A stretch of DNA of 64,000 bases from Physcomitrium patens. Lineage: Eukaryota; Streptophyta; Bryopsida; Funariales; Funariaceae. Below are positions 39,352 to 51,358 of the stretch, piece by piece (position 1 is the first letter of the stretch; each line of letters opens with the position of its first letter). The notes beneath the pieces are model-generated. The model worked only from the letters and a program-made list of their open reading frames with translations. It was not told the origin of the DNA and made no database searches. The stretch covers positions 17,520,586 to 17,584,585 of the forward strand of contig NC_037256.1 of assembly GCF_000002425.4 (NCBI RefSeq), written 5' to 3'. The translations under genes and the position numbers were made by a program.

Positions 39352-40281
39352 CAAATGCTACAAAAGTTTATGCAAAAAAATCATTAATATGACTATATAC
39401 ATTCTTAAAAATTTTGCGCCAAATTCTTGTTAAATTGCTCAAGTTATAGTTCAAAATACAACCACTAGTGAATTGGATCACTTACTACCTTTAGATTTGT
39501 AGGCACTAATTTCAACTTCTAATATCTCCTTTATCTCAATTTAAAATCTATCAAAAAATATGCTAAAAAAATAGCCAAAAATTTTTTCTCTCCAATCTTA
39601 GTCGCCGATATTTTATTACTTTTTATATGTGCATGTCATATCCAAAAGAATAATAGTAGGTAAAAAATCAACACCTTAACTTTAAGTGCCCATATCTCTT
39701 TTATGTAAATTCCAAATCATACAAAATTTGTACCAAAACCATAGCCAAAAACCTAAATTTGCTAATCTTAGTCTTCAAAGCTCAAATCGCTTAGAAAGAG
39801 TAACCCTAATTTCTAATGAGGCCTTAGGCAACCTCCTTGAAGCTTATTGGGCATGATTTTTGGCCAATAGGAATAGAGATTTTTATCATCTATTTCCATT
39901 CATCCATATAGATACCCTTACTTCTCTCTTTGCTACCAAGATCTTTCTCCAACCCTTTTTTTTGTAAGATTTATATTATATATGTCCTAAACATCAAATA
40001 AAAGAACCAAAATAAAACTTCAAGGATCACCAATGTCTAATAAAGGTGCTACTAAATGTATAAAATTTACTACCAATAAAATCAACTTCAAAAATTATTA
40101 TCAAAAGAAAATAAAGTTATATAAATTCTAATAATAGTTCTTTAATTTTTTTTATAATAATAATCTAACTCTATTATATAACTAATTGAAATTCATTAAC
40201 ATGGCTCTTCTCATATTACTTAGTAAATCATATATTAAATATATAAATATAATATTTTTACATAGTAGCTAAACCACAACA
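39352..40281. repeat. Partial LTR of family X (copy Y2)
   Basis: Matches the last ~930 bases of the X repeat in the same orientation as 2260-3588 and 44297-62699, ending in ACAACA like them. Its other ~350 bases are missing at the junction with C gag. It may be the leftover of an insertion into C or a recombination junction. C is not shown to own this LTR, because its relative D has a different LTR. Confidence 0.65.
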
Positions 40282-40719
40282 TAAGATTTTTTTGCTATTC
40301 TATGTCATTATCAACTTAGTAAGTCTTGAGACTATGAATCTACCTTGTTTTATTGATGATTGAATTTTGATATTTTTGACAACTTTCCATCTGATGGCTT
40401 GACTCTCAACAATAGAAATATAATCTCTTTGGACTAATATTAGTCATCTTTGTCATATTAATAATTCTTGTAAGGCAAAAATCTTCATTGGCATTAATTG
40501 TTATATCATATTATTAAATAACAGCATAAGACTTTGTGCTATAAATCGTTGTCGTGTTGTAACACAACTATATGGTGAAAATATAAATAAAAAAGATTTT
40601 ACTAATGTTTAGTCATCTTGGATGTTAGAAATAGTAGCCAATTTCAGTGCTAATATTTAGGAACCAATTAATATCACCTCATTGCAAGCTATACTATCGT
40701 ACGTGACATTGGCAATATG
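40282..40719 (+). other. Unclassified stretch with possible decayed coding sequence
   Basis: No known domain. The plus strand at about 40535-40720 reads as an almost continuous protein-like stretch leading toward the B3 gag fragment, but it does not resemble the corresponding part of B gag. Origin unknown; it may be upstream B3 sequence of a divergent subfamily. Confidence 0.3.
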
Positions 40720-40938
40720 CTCTACCAGCGTCATTGAATCAAGTACCCTCCGTACCAACGGAACAACCAAGATCATTTTCTAACCCTACATGGAACAAGC
40801 CTAGTAGGTATATACTAATGGAGACACCTAATATGCCTGATGGAGGTACAAGAAGACCACTTCGTTGTTTCCGTTGCAGACAGATTGGTCATTATGCTAG
40901 TCAATGTTTCAATCCCAGAGCCAATGACGATTACACGC

Positions 40939-42768
40939 TGTCGTAATGTGTGAAGTCTTGCTTGAGAATGCTCTGGGCACCTGGCTGTAGAAGGAAGAAT
41001 AGAAATTGCGATAACAAAATCTTAAATAGAATACTAACAATGTTCTAATTAGACTATTATAATGGTAAACAAACGTAATCAAATTCAAAACAACTCAAAG
41101 AAATTTCAAACAAACAATAAAATTCTTAAAGAAATATTAGAATGATTACAAATTTTACTCAAATATATGTCAATTCAACCTTAATTTAATTCTTGTTAAA
41201 ACCCTATTGAATTTCATTCAACTTTAGACCAAACCTAATTAAATCTTAAACCCTAATAATTCCTAAATCCTAAGTCAAATCCTAAACAAATCTTAAATTA
41301 AACCCTATTCCAAACCCTAAATCCTAAACCAAATCCTAAACCAAATCCTAATCCAACCCTAAATCCTAAATCAAACCTTAAATCAAATCCTAACCAAACT
41401 CTAATCCAAACCCTAAATCAAACCCTAACCAAACTCTAAACCCTAATCCAAATCCTAATCCAACCCTAAACTCTAATCCAAATCCTAAACTCTAAACCAA
41501 ACCTTAAATCAAATCCTAACCAAATTCTAAATCCTAATCCAAACCCTAATCCAAACCCTAGCCAAACCCTAATCCAAATCCTAATCCAAATCCTAATCCA
41601 AATCCTAAATCAAACCCTAACCAAATTCTAAACCCTAATCCAAACCCTAATCCAAACCCTAATCTAGATCCTAATCCAAACCCTAAACCGAACCCTAGCC
41701 AAACCCTAATCCAAATCCTAGTAATTCCTATGACAGATTTAAACCTTCAATATCTAATGAATAAACTGTTGATCTCAATTCAAAATTTGAACACTTCTTA
41801 AAAATCAAGTTCAAAACAAGCAAATTTTTTTTGAAAAGGATCGGAGTTACCAAATTGACGAAAACCTCAAAAATGTGTTCGGGTATTAGCTAGCCTCCTT
41901 CTCCAATCTTATTGCCAACCTTCCAGAGCCAATTTCTCTTCTTTGCATCGTTCGATTGGTTTCAAATTTCTCATGGACATAGAAAAACAATTCTAATATC
42001 CTCTCACATAAGTTTTATTCCAATCCAACTAGTAGATTACACGAAATCTTAAAAACCCTCACGAGACCTAAAATTCTACTTTCTGAGACCTTGACTCACT
42101 TAAAACTCAATATCTCTCAGTTCAACCATTAGATCAAGCTCAAATTCACAACATGTATTTAACACAACAATAATCATGAATCAAAAAAAATTCATCCGTA
42201 GATCTGCAACAAAACTCTCGAAATCACTCAAAACATAAACCCTATTTCGTTTCGTAAAATCCAAGTCATCCGAAAAAAACTCAATTTTACAAAGCTCTTA
42301 CAAATTCATATCAACTCCAAATCACCCAAAATCAATGCCTATAGAAACCCTATCCAACCTTCTCTCCAACCCCACTCTCCGATCTGCCAAAGAGTCCTGG
42401 AATCATCGTCGAGACTCGGTTTTGTGCCTCAGGGTCTGATTTCGACCCTGGTTCATAACCGGTCCTCTCCGGATATCAATATCTAGTTTTTCTAAGTAAA
42501 TTTTTTCTAGAATTTACTCTTAACTTTCTTCTAAAGATTCCTATATCATTTATTTTCCTAATCTACTTTGATTTGCCTTACTTATGGTACTACAAAATAA
42601 ATAGAAGTCACCTTTCTAAAAGGCAGCATTGATACCTTTTAATTTTTCTACCCCTTTGGCTATTAACTATATTTCTAAGATAATTTGTTCTAATACTTTG
42701 AACTAAGATCTCTTAAATTATAATAATCTCCTCACTCTTTCACCTATTAATCGTGTTACATCATGACA
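40939..42768 (-). repeat. Solo LTR of D family with telomere-like array
   Basis: TG to CA, 1830 bases. It is read as minus because its left end is the reverse complement of the end of the D 5' LTR (a shared 16-base match, 40956-40971 versus 62705-62720). A four-base duplication ACGC flanks it (40935-40938 and 42769-42772), and B-family gag continues on both sides. There is no internal region. GC content is higher than in L, so it is a younger insertion. It contains the telomere-like array at 41195-41730. Confidence 0.8.
41195..41730 (-). repeat. Telomere-like degenerate repeat array (CCCTAA-type)
   Basis: Dozens of irregular units such as CCAAACCCTAAT and CCAAATCCTAAA, about 12 bases each, on the plus strand. 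The core CCCTAA equals the plant telomere unit, but the spacing is not the plain seven-base telomere repeat. It lies inside a D-family LTR, so it moved as part of a retroelement and is not by itself an internal telomere. Confidence 0.85.
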
Positions 42769-43190
42769 ACGCCAATGTTTGGAAATTACAAGCAGTCGGG
42801 GCATACTTATCAGCAATATAATGCCCTGTTTAATTTCAATAATCGAGATCAACAGATCTAAAGCCAAGGAAAAATTGAGGAGATAAATCAAGGTCCTGAA
42901 GATACTCTGATAAATCAGGTGAAATGTGTCTAATCCATTCTTACCAAGAGTCGGCAAAAGAAAAAAGGACCAATTCAACATTTCGATGAGCTTGATGCGA
43001 AGGGCCAATTTGATCCAATTATGGAGACATCTAATCCAAGTCCTATTACCGGCCTCTTACCCAATATGAGACCTGATTTGGTTGGGCAATCCAATGAGGT
43101 CCCAATTACGGAGGCTTCGGTTCCATTTCAAGCTATTCCGTTTTCTATGCCATTTCAAAGAAATATCCTTTCCGTGGGAAGATCTTTTTA

Positions 43191-43490
43191 GAGGTGGAAA
43201 TTCCATGGAAGCGCAGTCTACTGTTCCAATTCTGAGTCTAGGGCAGGAGAATAGGAAACCTCACGGAGTTAAAGGAAAAGAGAAGAAAAGGAAGAGGGCA
43301 TTCCGAGATCGGAATTTTGGGATTGGAGAGCTAGCTTCAAGCTCCTTTGAAAGGTGTAGGACTTTGTTTCATAGGGTTTGGAAGGACCTTGCAATCGTTG
43401 CTCAAAGTCAGTGTTTGTATTGGTGGATTGGATTTTTTGCAATAAAGTTAAGGCTAGTACTCTTCACTGTTTTAAAAAATTAAAGAAACA
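43191..43490 (+). other. Open stretch of unknown nature after B3 gag
   Basis: An open frame of 133 codons (43082-43483) overlaps the end of B3 gag in another frame and continues through this GC-richer stretch. It ends in a Lys/Arg-rich part followed by a hydrophobic one. It has no family resemblance I recognise. It may be B3 sequence with no counterpart in B or the first part of the D LTR. Confidence 0.3.
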
Positions 43491-44296
43491 TCTGTGGTTG
43501 AAATTTTAGAGATGTCTAGATGGTTGAGTATGCCAAGTGCATGCAAAAATTTGTATTAATCTAACGATATAGATAGAGGATATTTTATCATTAGTGTAAA
43601 GAAGTATCAGAAGTCAACATATTGGAATTATTTAGGATTTCTGTAATATCTGGAGATCTATCAACTGGAATAAGGTGAATTTTGACTTAATAAGTCGAGA
43701 ACTTAAAGACAGAGCTGCATATAAGGTTTGAATGAGAATTAATGGTTAAAGAAGGAGAAATTACAAGTCAAGATTCATCATCAACTTTCTAGGCGACGGT
43801 CAAAGAACATCAGTGTGGATTTATAGTGTTTTCTTGCAATCTGTAAGTTAAATTGAATTAAAACTTGAGCATTTAGAAGACTTGCAAAGACATTAGTGTT
43901 AGAAGTTTTACAACAATCGGACTGTCAGATTGAAAATTACAGCTTGCCAAAGCTTGCTGTCTAGGATTGGGGTTTAAAAATTAAATAATTAAAAATAAAT
44001 AAAATAAAAATAAATAAATAAATAAATAAAATAAAAATAAATAAATAAATAAATAAAATAAAATAAAATAAAATAAATAAAATAAATAATATTAATAAAA
44101 ATAAAATAAAATAAAACTAAAAAATAACAAAAGAATTTGTGCTTATAATATTAAAAATAGTGTTTCTAAGCACTTTGAATTGGGATTAAGCTTTTACATT
44201 GAAATTCAAAATAATTTGTATTTAGATGGTTGAAACCTACTAAACTACTTAGATACTTACAAAACATTATTTTATCTTCCACAGTCAGATGCTTGG
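43491..44296 (+). repeat. 5' LTR of D, main part (start not fixed)
   Basis: The last ~40 bases (ending near ACAGTCAGATGC) match the stretch just before the end of the D-family solo LTR on its minus strand, and the missing final 34 bases are found at 62704-62737. The X solo LTR is inserted between them; flanks TTGG and TCGA are compatible with a diverged four-base duplication. The beginning of this LTR could not be set; 43491 is a working boundary. The middle (43979-44118) is an AAATA-type simple repeat where relatives carry the telomere-like array. Confidence 0.5.
43979..44118. repeat. AAATA/AAAT simple repeat
   Basis: About 140 bases of irregular AAAT and AAAAT units. Confidence 0.85.
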
Positions 44297-44558
44297 TGTT
44301 GAAGTAGAGAGAGTTTGCCTTAAGAAAACGTTGGGCTTCTAGCTATCACTAATTATTCCATCAAGCTTGAAAATAAGGGAAGCCCTAAGTTTATATATAA
44401 TTTTTCCTTTTTTGAGCAATTACACCAAATACATAAGCCTTAAGTAACCAACAACATCCAAAATATGATAAAAACTTCTAAAACCTTGTATATTCTTATG
44501 TGGAGATTTTTGCGAACTTCAACATCTCATATCTCCTAATCCGACCGTCCAAACAAAC

Positions 44559-45299
44559 TGTAGAATTAGTAGTTATTTTCAGAATATAGATAACTTGTGT
44601 ATAGTATAAATAGGGATAGATAACTACTAAAAAGGTGGTTCAATAGGTAGAATGGATGAATAGTTAAGAAAAGTAGTTATCATCCATAATATAGGAGTTG
44701 GTATCTCGAGGTAGTATAAGGAGGATGGGAGAGAGGAAGAAAATGCCAAACTGCGATAGTACTGAGCCGGAGATAAGCTTGGTGCTATCTCTTCTTCTTA
44801 GTTTTCTTGTTTCTTTTGTGTTAGTATTGATTCTAGTAAAGAGAATCGATTTAATGAATCAATGTTTGATTTACGAAGTTCTTTATGGATCACTGTTTAT
44901 CAATTGTTGTGAAAGATTGATGATGTATGGAATTTTCTAGTCATTGTTTATTGCAAGGTTGTAAGTTCAGTAGAGAGGAATTGTAATCGAAAGAATTATC
45001 TCGATTAAATTCTATGGATTGAAAGTTGTTCATTCCAGGGTTTGGGTTATGCTTGTGTGTTTGTGAATTACATAGGATACTAAAATCGATGTTGTGGTTG
45101 TTATGGTATTGATATGAGAGAGTGGATAATAGGAAGAAAAATTAAGTGTTCTTTGATATGGTAAGCATTCAGCAGTAGCGGTTAATTGTGTGACCCTAAC
45201 AATTGGAGCTCATATACATGGTCTTTCCCTGTGTTCGAATTCCCCTATACGGGTTTATTCTGGGAGGTTTTCTCTAGAATAAGTAAAACGACAATCACA
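44559..45299 (+). repeat. 5' LTR of B
   Basis: 741 bases, TG to CA, pairing with 54980-55719. Both LTRs keep an open stretch of ~80 codons (44698-44940 and 55119-55385) with a hydrophobic segment, probably chance. Confidence 0.9.
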
Positions 45300-45302
45300 T
45301 TT

Positions 45303-45320
45303 TGGCATCGCTATCGGGGA
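45303..45320 (+). other. Primer-binding site of B (tRNA-Asp type)
   Basis: TGGCATCGCTATCGGGGA resembles the complement of the plant tRNA-Asp 3' end (TGGCGCCGTTGCCGGGGA; 14 of 18 bases). It begins three bases after the 5' LTR. This site is typical of Athila-type elements. Confidence 0.75.
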
Positions 45321-45539
45321 TTGATAACATTATTGAGTATTAGGAATTAACTGCCAAAGCAGTAAAGGAGATTAGGAAGGAAACTCACTAGAAATAATGA
45401 AAGAGTATGGTTATTAAGAATAAAAATTTAACAGCAAAGAGAATAAAGCAATCAAAGGAAAGAACAGAGAGATTAAGAGCAAGAAATTTGTTGCGTAATG
45501 AGTGAGATCGCAAATTAAAAAAGAAGCATCGATAAAGTT

Positions 45540-47850
45540 GGATTAAGCCGTGGTTGCATGCCTGTCGGCATATTCGATCGTATCCAGAAGATGATCAACC
45601 TCTAATATTTCAAAAGTACATATCGTTAAAGAAATTACCATGAGTACTTGCAGGGAGCACTGCTAATAGTCCAGCATACCTCTTGAAGTTGTTAACAAAA
45701 AGCAAGGAAGGTACAAAGGAATTAAGTATTCCATTGGGTATTTTTTCAATTGGAGATACGTCCGATTCTAACAAGACTGGTTCTGAAGATCGGCATAAAT
45801 CACTTGTTAATAAAGACTAATTTAGAGTATATCAAAATCCATTGTTTTCACCTCATATTCAACCAGTAAAATTATTTGGAGATAATAATAGTCAATCGAG
45901 AAGGCTTGGAAGTCCAAAAAAGACTTTTTTAAGAGACAATTTTTATTTTAATAAAGAATTGAGCAGAACATCGACATCTTTCATGGCGTCCAGAGGACCA
46001 GCAGTTCAGATTGCAGTTCAAATGGATGCAGTGGACGATTGAACGACTAGCGTTGTACCATTACCTACTTTTCGGGGTTTGCCAAGTGCGGATCAAGTTC
46101 AATATTTGTCTCAATTCTTGATGACATGTGTAGCCAATAATAGAAGAACAGAAGACATTTGGCTGAGATGGCTTCCAATGACATTGAAAGATACAACATT
46201 TGAGTGCTATAACCGCCAACCTGTGAGACAATTTATCAATTGGGAGGCATTGAAAAATACATTTTTAGCCCATTTTCAACCAATTGGTTTTGAAGAACGT
46301 TAGAGAAAAATTAATAAACAACAGAATGGTATCAAGGAAAGCGATACAGTCATATTATGGTCGTGTAGTAGATATACTTCGAAAATGGCCAAATAACCAA
46401 ATGCCGAAATCGTTTGTATTGTCCATATTGATTAATGGACTATATCCACTAAAATTGAAGATGTTTGTAAAGGAGGCCCAACCAGCCACCATTGCATCAT
46501 CTCTTGAATGAGCAAAAGTATGGAAGGAATGTCACTATGACTAGAACTTAACAGTTGGAGCCATAATGATTCCATCTCAAGGAAGTTATCAAATAACAAA
46601 TTGGAATGAGGCATCAGAAAGTTATTTGGGAAGGAATGATTATGGTACAATTCTACAAAGAATAGTCGATGCCGTTCCATTGCAGGTTGTACCACCATCA
46701 TCATCACACCCGTATGTGCCTTATTTTGCATATCAAAAATCAATACCTACGAACAAATTACCAAATGCATTGGTATCAAGGGATTCTAATGAGTCATTGC
46801 TGTTAACATTGACGAAAAAAATGGATGAATTGGTTGTGAATCTGGCCAAGGATAAAGAAAAAAGGCATAAACCAACCAATATGCATCCCAATGTCTGGTG
46901 TAGCAATTGTAAGGGGCAAGATCATTTAATAACAGAATGTCCTTCACTACCCCAAATGATTGTACAATGTACTTTTTGTGGAGACAAGCATATTACTACC
47001 AACTGTTGGAATTTACGAAAGCAACAACAACTCAGTAACCAGATAATGATTCAACCAACTTTGTGGGATGTCAATCAAGTAAAAACGAATAATAGGTTTG
47101 GCTGGAATGGAAATCGAGCCAATAAACAAAACAGAAATTATTTCAATTTCTTAAACTCTAAATTTTATCAAGAAGGTGTATCCAATACTTACGGATTGGC
47201 GATGAACCAACTAGGATACTATCAATATCCATCCATGATGAAGCCAATGCCAAAGTCTATAGTAACAATGGATCAACCAAGTTCTTTTATTCATCTGACA
47301 TGGAACAGACCTAGCTATTATATACAAGCAGAGACACCCAATATCTTTGAAGGAGCTAGCAAGAGACCACTTCATTGCTATCATTGCAAACAAATGAGAT
47401 ATTATGCAAATGAATATCCTAATCCAAGGGCCGATCATGACTATGCTCTAATATGTGGAAATTATAAGTAGTCTGGTCACACTTATCACTAGTACAATAC
47501 ACCCTTTAATTATAATAACTGGAACTAGTAAATACAAACAAGCCAACTAGTAGAGGACAAAGGTCCTGTTCAATGAGACTCACTAGTACATCATATCGAG
47601 GTGGTGAACGTAGTGCTTACTAGAGGCCAACAAAAAGACAAGAATCTAATTCAGGACCTGAATGAATCAATTGCAGGAGAGCAAGTAGCGTTGTCCATAG
47701 AGCTAAATAAACCAATATCAATATTGGGACGTATCCCAATATTGAGACCTCAACAAACTGAGGAACCTAATTCGATTCCACGTGCTAATTTACCAAGACC
47801 AACAAGATCGATTCCAACTGATCAAGTATCAATATCTGTATAGTCCAATA
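45540..47850 (+). pseudogene. B gag
   Basis: A long gag region. The capsid-like part lies at about 46079-46510 (motif WLRWLPMTLKDTTFECY) and the nucleocapsid part at about 46560-47471, with one cysteine-rich pair near 46895-47020 (CSNCKGQDHLITEC and CTFCGDKHITTNC) and a third knuckle near 47370-47420. The longest open stretch is 301 codons (46566-47471). A Pro-rich tail leads to the protease. Broken in several places, though better kept than B2. Confidence 0.75.
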
Positions 47851-48099
47851 AAAGATCTTATGCATTAAAGAAACCTTTAGTGGTAGAAAATTTGGCAAAG
47901 TTACCAGCGGTAATTTCAATCGCTAGGAAGGAATTATTGCCAAACGGAGTAAAATCAAAACCAATGAAATGCAAAAGAGCATTGGAAATTACTCTCAATA
48001 TGGAACCCTACGACATTTTGAAGGATTTAGATGTTATTCAGCCTTCAATTACAATGAAGCAACTTTTGGCTGTAGCACCAAAATGTCGATCTATATTGA

Positions 48100-48720
48100 A
48101 TTCAGCATTAATACGATGAAGATCTTGCATTAAAGAAATTCATGAAGTTAGCTTAAATCTAGATCCGGGATCACTAACAATCGATCAATCAATTGATGGC
48201 ATTTTAATTCCAAGGATACAAGTCGATGGTGGCTCTAGTGTGAATTTAATGAACTCGGATATAATAGAGGACTTGGATCTAAAGCAATTGCTACCTACGA
48301 CATTGATTTTGCGAATGGCAGATCATAGTCGGGTAAAGTCAATGGGAATCTTACGCAATATTGTCATTGTAATTGTGGAATTGACATACAAAATCGATTA
48401 TATTGTATTTTGATTACAGAGTTCTACATTATCGTATCTCATTTTATTGGATAGACCTTGGCTTTATCAAGCCAAAGCTAAGAATGATTGGGGCCAAAGC
48501 ACATTGACAATTAGAAAAGGCCATGATCAGATTGTTCTACAGATGTACCCAGTATAATATCATGGAGAATCTCAATTGCCAAAATCAGAATTTACATCGA
48601 ACAACGAGAGTCAATCGATTGAGGAAGATGATGATGCTATAGGTTTACCACAATTTGGGGTAGGACAAAACACTTCAATAGCAAAGGCAGGAATCTACTA
48701 ATGTGGAGGTCCTAGTAAAT
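48100..48720 (+). pseudogene. B aspartic protease region
   Basis: Retropepsin-like: the motif IPRIQVDGGSSVNLM at about 48209-48253 stands in the place of the usual DTGA/DSGS active site, followed by the flap-like and hydrophobic ILL...PWL segment near 48430-48470. Broken. Confidence 0.65.
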
Positions 48721-48989
48721 ATTTACTGTATCAAGAGGATGCGACTATTTTGGATCATGCTATTACTGAATAGATGAACAATCCTACAATCAATAGAGTC
48801 AGCACATTGGAACCAAAATTGGGTAGTTATCATATGTCGGATAATACAAGATATTCAGATAAAAAAAAATCAATTAAATTAGAGGTTGTTGAAGACCATG
48901 TATATCAATCCATTAACCTGGGTACCAACGAAATGCCATAGCTAATTACAATATATGCCGATATTATAGGTACAGAATTAGATACTTCA

Positions 48990-50400
48990 AAATAATTTTT
49001 TGTCCATTACAAATCTGCCTTTGTGTGGTCGTATGCGGATTTGAAAGAAATTCCAGCCAATGTGTGTGAACACCAGATTATTTTGGAGGAAGGTGTTATG
49101 CCAGTTTGTCAAAGACAACACAGGCTTAACCCAAAATATTCCCTTTTAGTGAAAGAGGAATTGGATAAACTTCGTGACGTGGATTTTATTTATCTTGTTC
49201 TGCATAGTGCATAGGTGTCGCCAATCGTGATGGTACCGAAGAAGAATGGAAAAATCAGGATATGTCAAGATTTTTGAAAGTTAAATGCGGCTACTAAGAA
49301 GGACTATTTTTTGTTACCATTTACAGACAGTATTTTGGACGTAGTGGCTGGATATGAATGTTACTCATTTTTGGACGGATTTTTGGGATATAATCAAATT
49401 AAAATTGTCAAAGAAGACCAATTGAAGACTATGTTTACCACAAATTGGGATACATTTGCCTATAAAGTAATGCTATTTGGGTTATGTAATGCCTCGGCTA
49501 CTTTTCAACGGATTATGAAACAAGCATTTCAAGATTACCTACGTTTATCAATAGAGATATTTCTAGACGATTTCTGCACCTTTAACACAACGGCTGAACA
49601 TCTAGCATGTCTAGATAACTGTTTGAATCAATGCAACATGTATGAGATATCTCTAAATTCAGAGAAGTGTCAATTTGGCGTACCATCGGGAAAGCTATTG
49701 GGACACATTGTCTCTGTTGAAGGTATTGCTATGGACCTCGATAAAGTTACTCGTATATTGAGTTTACCAAAGCCAGATATGGTATTGACCATGCACGGTT
49801 TCATCGGCCATGTCAGCTACTATCGACGTTTTATTGAATCCTTAGCAGTTATCTGTCAACCGTTAATCCACTTATTAAAGAAACCTTCGTTAGAGAGATC
49901 TAGCCCAATATGGATTGAAGACTGTACTTTTGCATTCGACGAATTAAAACAAAAATTGGTATCTGCCCTAATTCTTGTAACACCTTGTTGGACAAAACCA
50001 TTTCATGTCTATGTGGACACGTTCAATGTTCCTATTGGATCCATTCTCAGTCAAAAGAATGAAAAAAGATTAGATCATTCCATATATTATGTGAGCCGAC
50101 AATTAGTTGCTGCAGAACAAAATTATAATACTATCGAGCAAGAAGCCCTCTGAATGATGTACTCTGTACAGAAATTCTGCCACTATCTACTTGGATATGC
50201 ATTTGTGTTCCACATTGATTATGATGCGCTTAAGTACATGATAAATAAACCTCAATTGAGTGGACAAATTACTTGATGGGTGTTACTTCTCTAGGAATTC
50301 AACTTTACGATTAACGTTCAACCTGACAAGAAACATGCCAATGCGGATCACTTATCCTGCCAAATATGATGAATTGATCTAATATCTAATGTTTCAGACT
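48990..50400 (+). pseudogene. B reverse transcriptase and RNase H
   Basis: RT starts near 49023 (YADLKEIP). It has FLDGFLGYNQIKI (about 49369-49407), MLFGLCNASATFQ (near 49470), the catalytic segment IFLDDFCTFN (about 49557-49586) and a thumb with LGHIVSVEGIAMD and YYRRFIESLA. RNase H begins near 49990 (YVDTFNVPIGSIL) and ends near 50370. The longest open stretch is 280 codons (49311-50153). Wording of the motifs fits the Athila/Tat side of Ty3/gypsy. Broken. Confidence 0.8.
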
Positions 50401-51161
50401 TTTTCAATTTCTTATAATGAAAAATTAAAGAAGAATCTGATTTAAAAAAGTACACTATATATCATGATTAGAGATCCCTTGTACAAACAAGGGTGGGATG
50501 GAATTTTACGTTGTTGCATCTTTCAAAGTGAAGTTCGTACAATTTTGGAAGGCTGTCATTTGGACAATTGTGGAGGACATTTTGCGGATGATAGCACCAC
50601 ACGTAAGGCTTTAATCATTGGATATTGGTGGCCAACAATGTTTTTGGATGTAGACCAATATATTCGTCATTGTAATCCTTGTCAATGAATTGGTCGCCCT
50701 ACTGGAACTTTTGCAATGCCATTGGTACCAATTTTGGTATAGACACTATTCAAAAAATGGGATATTGTCTTTGTAGGATCCATTGCACCTGCCTCTCAAA
50801 ATAGACATAAACGTTATATTCTAGTAGCCACTAATTATGTTACCAAATGGGTGGAGGCCATGGCAATCAAAACTAATAATACCAATACCATAGCAATATT
50901 TTATATGAGAACATTATTACTTGTTTTGGCTATCTAAAAGAATTGGTTAGTGATCACGGAATACATTATAATAATGCAACAATTGAAGCATTAACACCGA
51001 AGTATGAGATCAAGCATTGCAAAACTACACCTTATCATCCACAAGCCAATGGATAGATAAAAAAGACCAACGATATCCTATGTAAGATCTTAACAAAGAC
51101 TATTTCAGGAGCGAAAATCGATTGAGACACTAAATTTTTTGCAGCTTTATGGACGTACCAT

Positions 51162-51318
51162 TGTCATACTGTAAATGCTTACAGTATATAAAAATTAGTT
51201 AAAATATATTATATGTTGATAAATCTAGATGTGTATTAGAGTGGTTAGTAGATTAAATTAAAAAGAGTTGATATAAGAAAATTTACTTTGTTTTTTTACT
51301 TGATTTGATTTTGACATT

Positions 51319-51358
<40 letters not shown>

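Larger units (their letters stand above)
40720..43190 (+). mobile_element. B-family gag fragment (B3), split by a solo LTR
   Basis: The left piece (about 40720-40938) carries a zinc knuckle with good cysteine spacing (CFRCRQIGHYASQC) and the same surroundings as B gag near 47280-47440. The right piece (about 42774-43190) continues B gag downstream (GNYKQSGHTYQQYN). A D-family solo LTR (40939-42768) lies exactly between them. B3 has better-kept gag codons than B2. No LTR or pol of B3 is present; at its right it runs into the D element. Confidence 0.75.

Noticed and set aside
39352-40281. X LTR as the 5' LTR of element C
   Set aside because: The gag start, the leader and the inner part of the LTR are all missing at the junction, and the related D has another LTR. 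Adjacency alone is not enough.
41195-41730. True interstitial telomere or chromosome end
   Set aside because: Units are irregular and ~12 bases, not plain TTTAGGG, and the array is wholly inside an LTR with its own target duplication.
43082-43483. Host protein-coding gene
   Set aside because: It overlaps gag-like sequence in another frame, with no domain, introns or promoter visible; kept only as an unknown open stretch.
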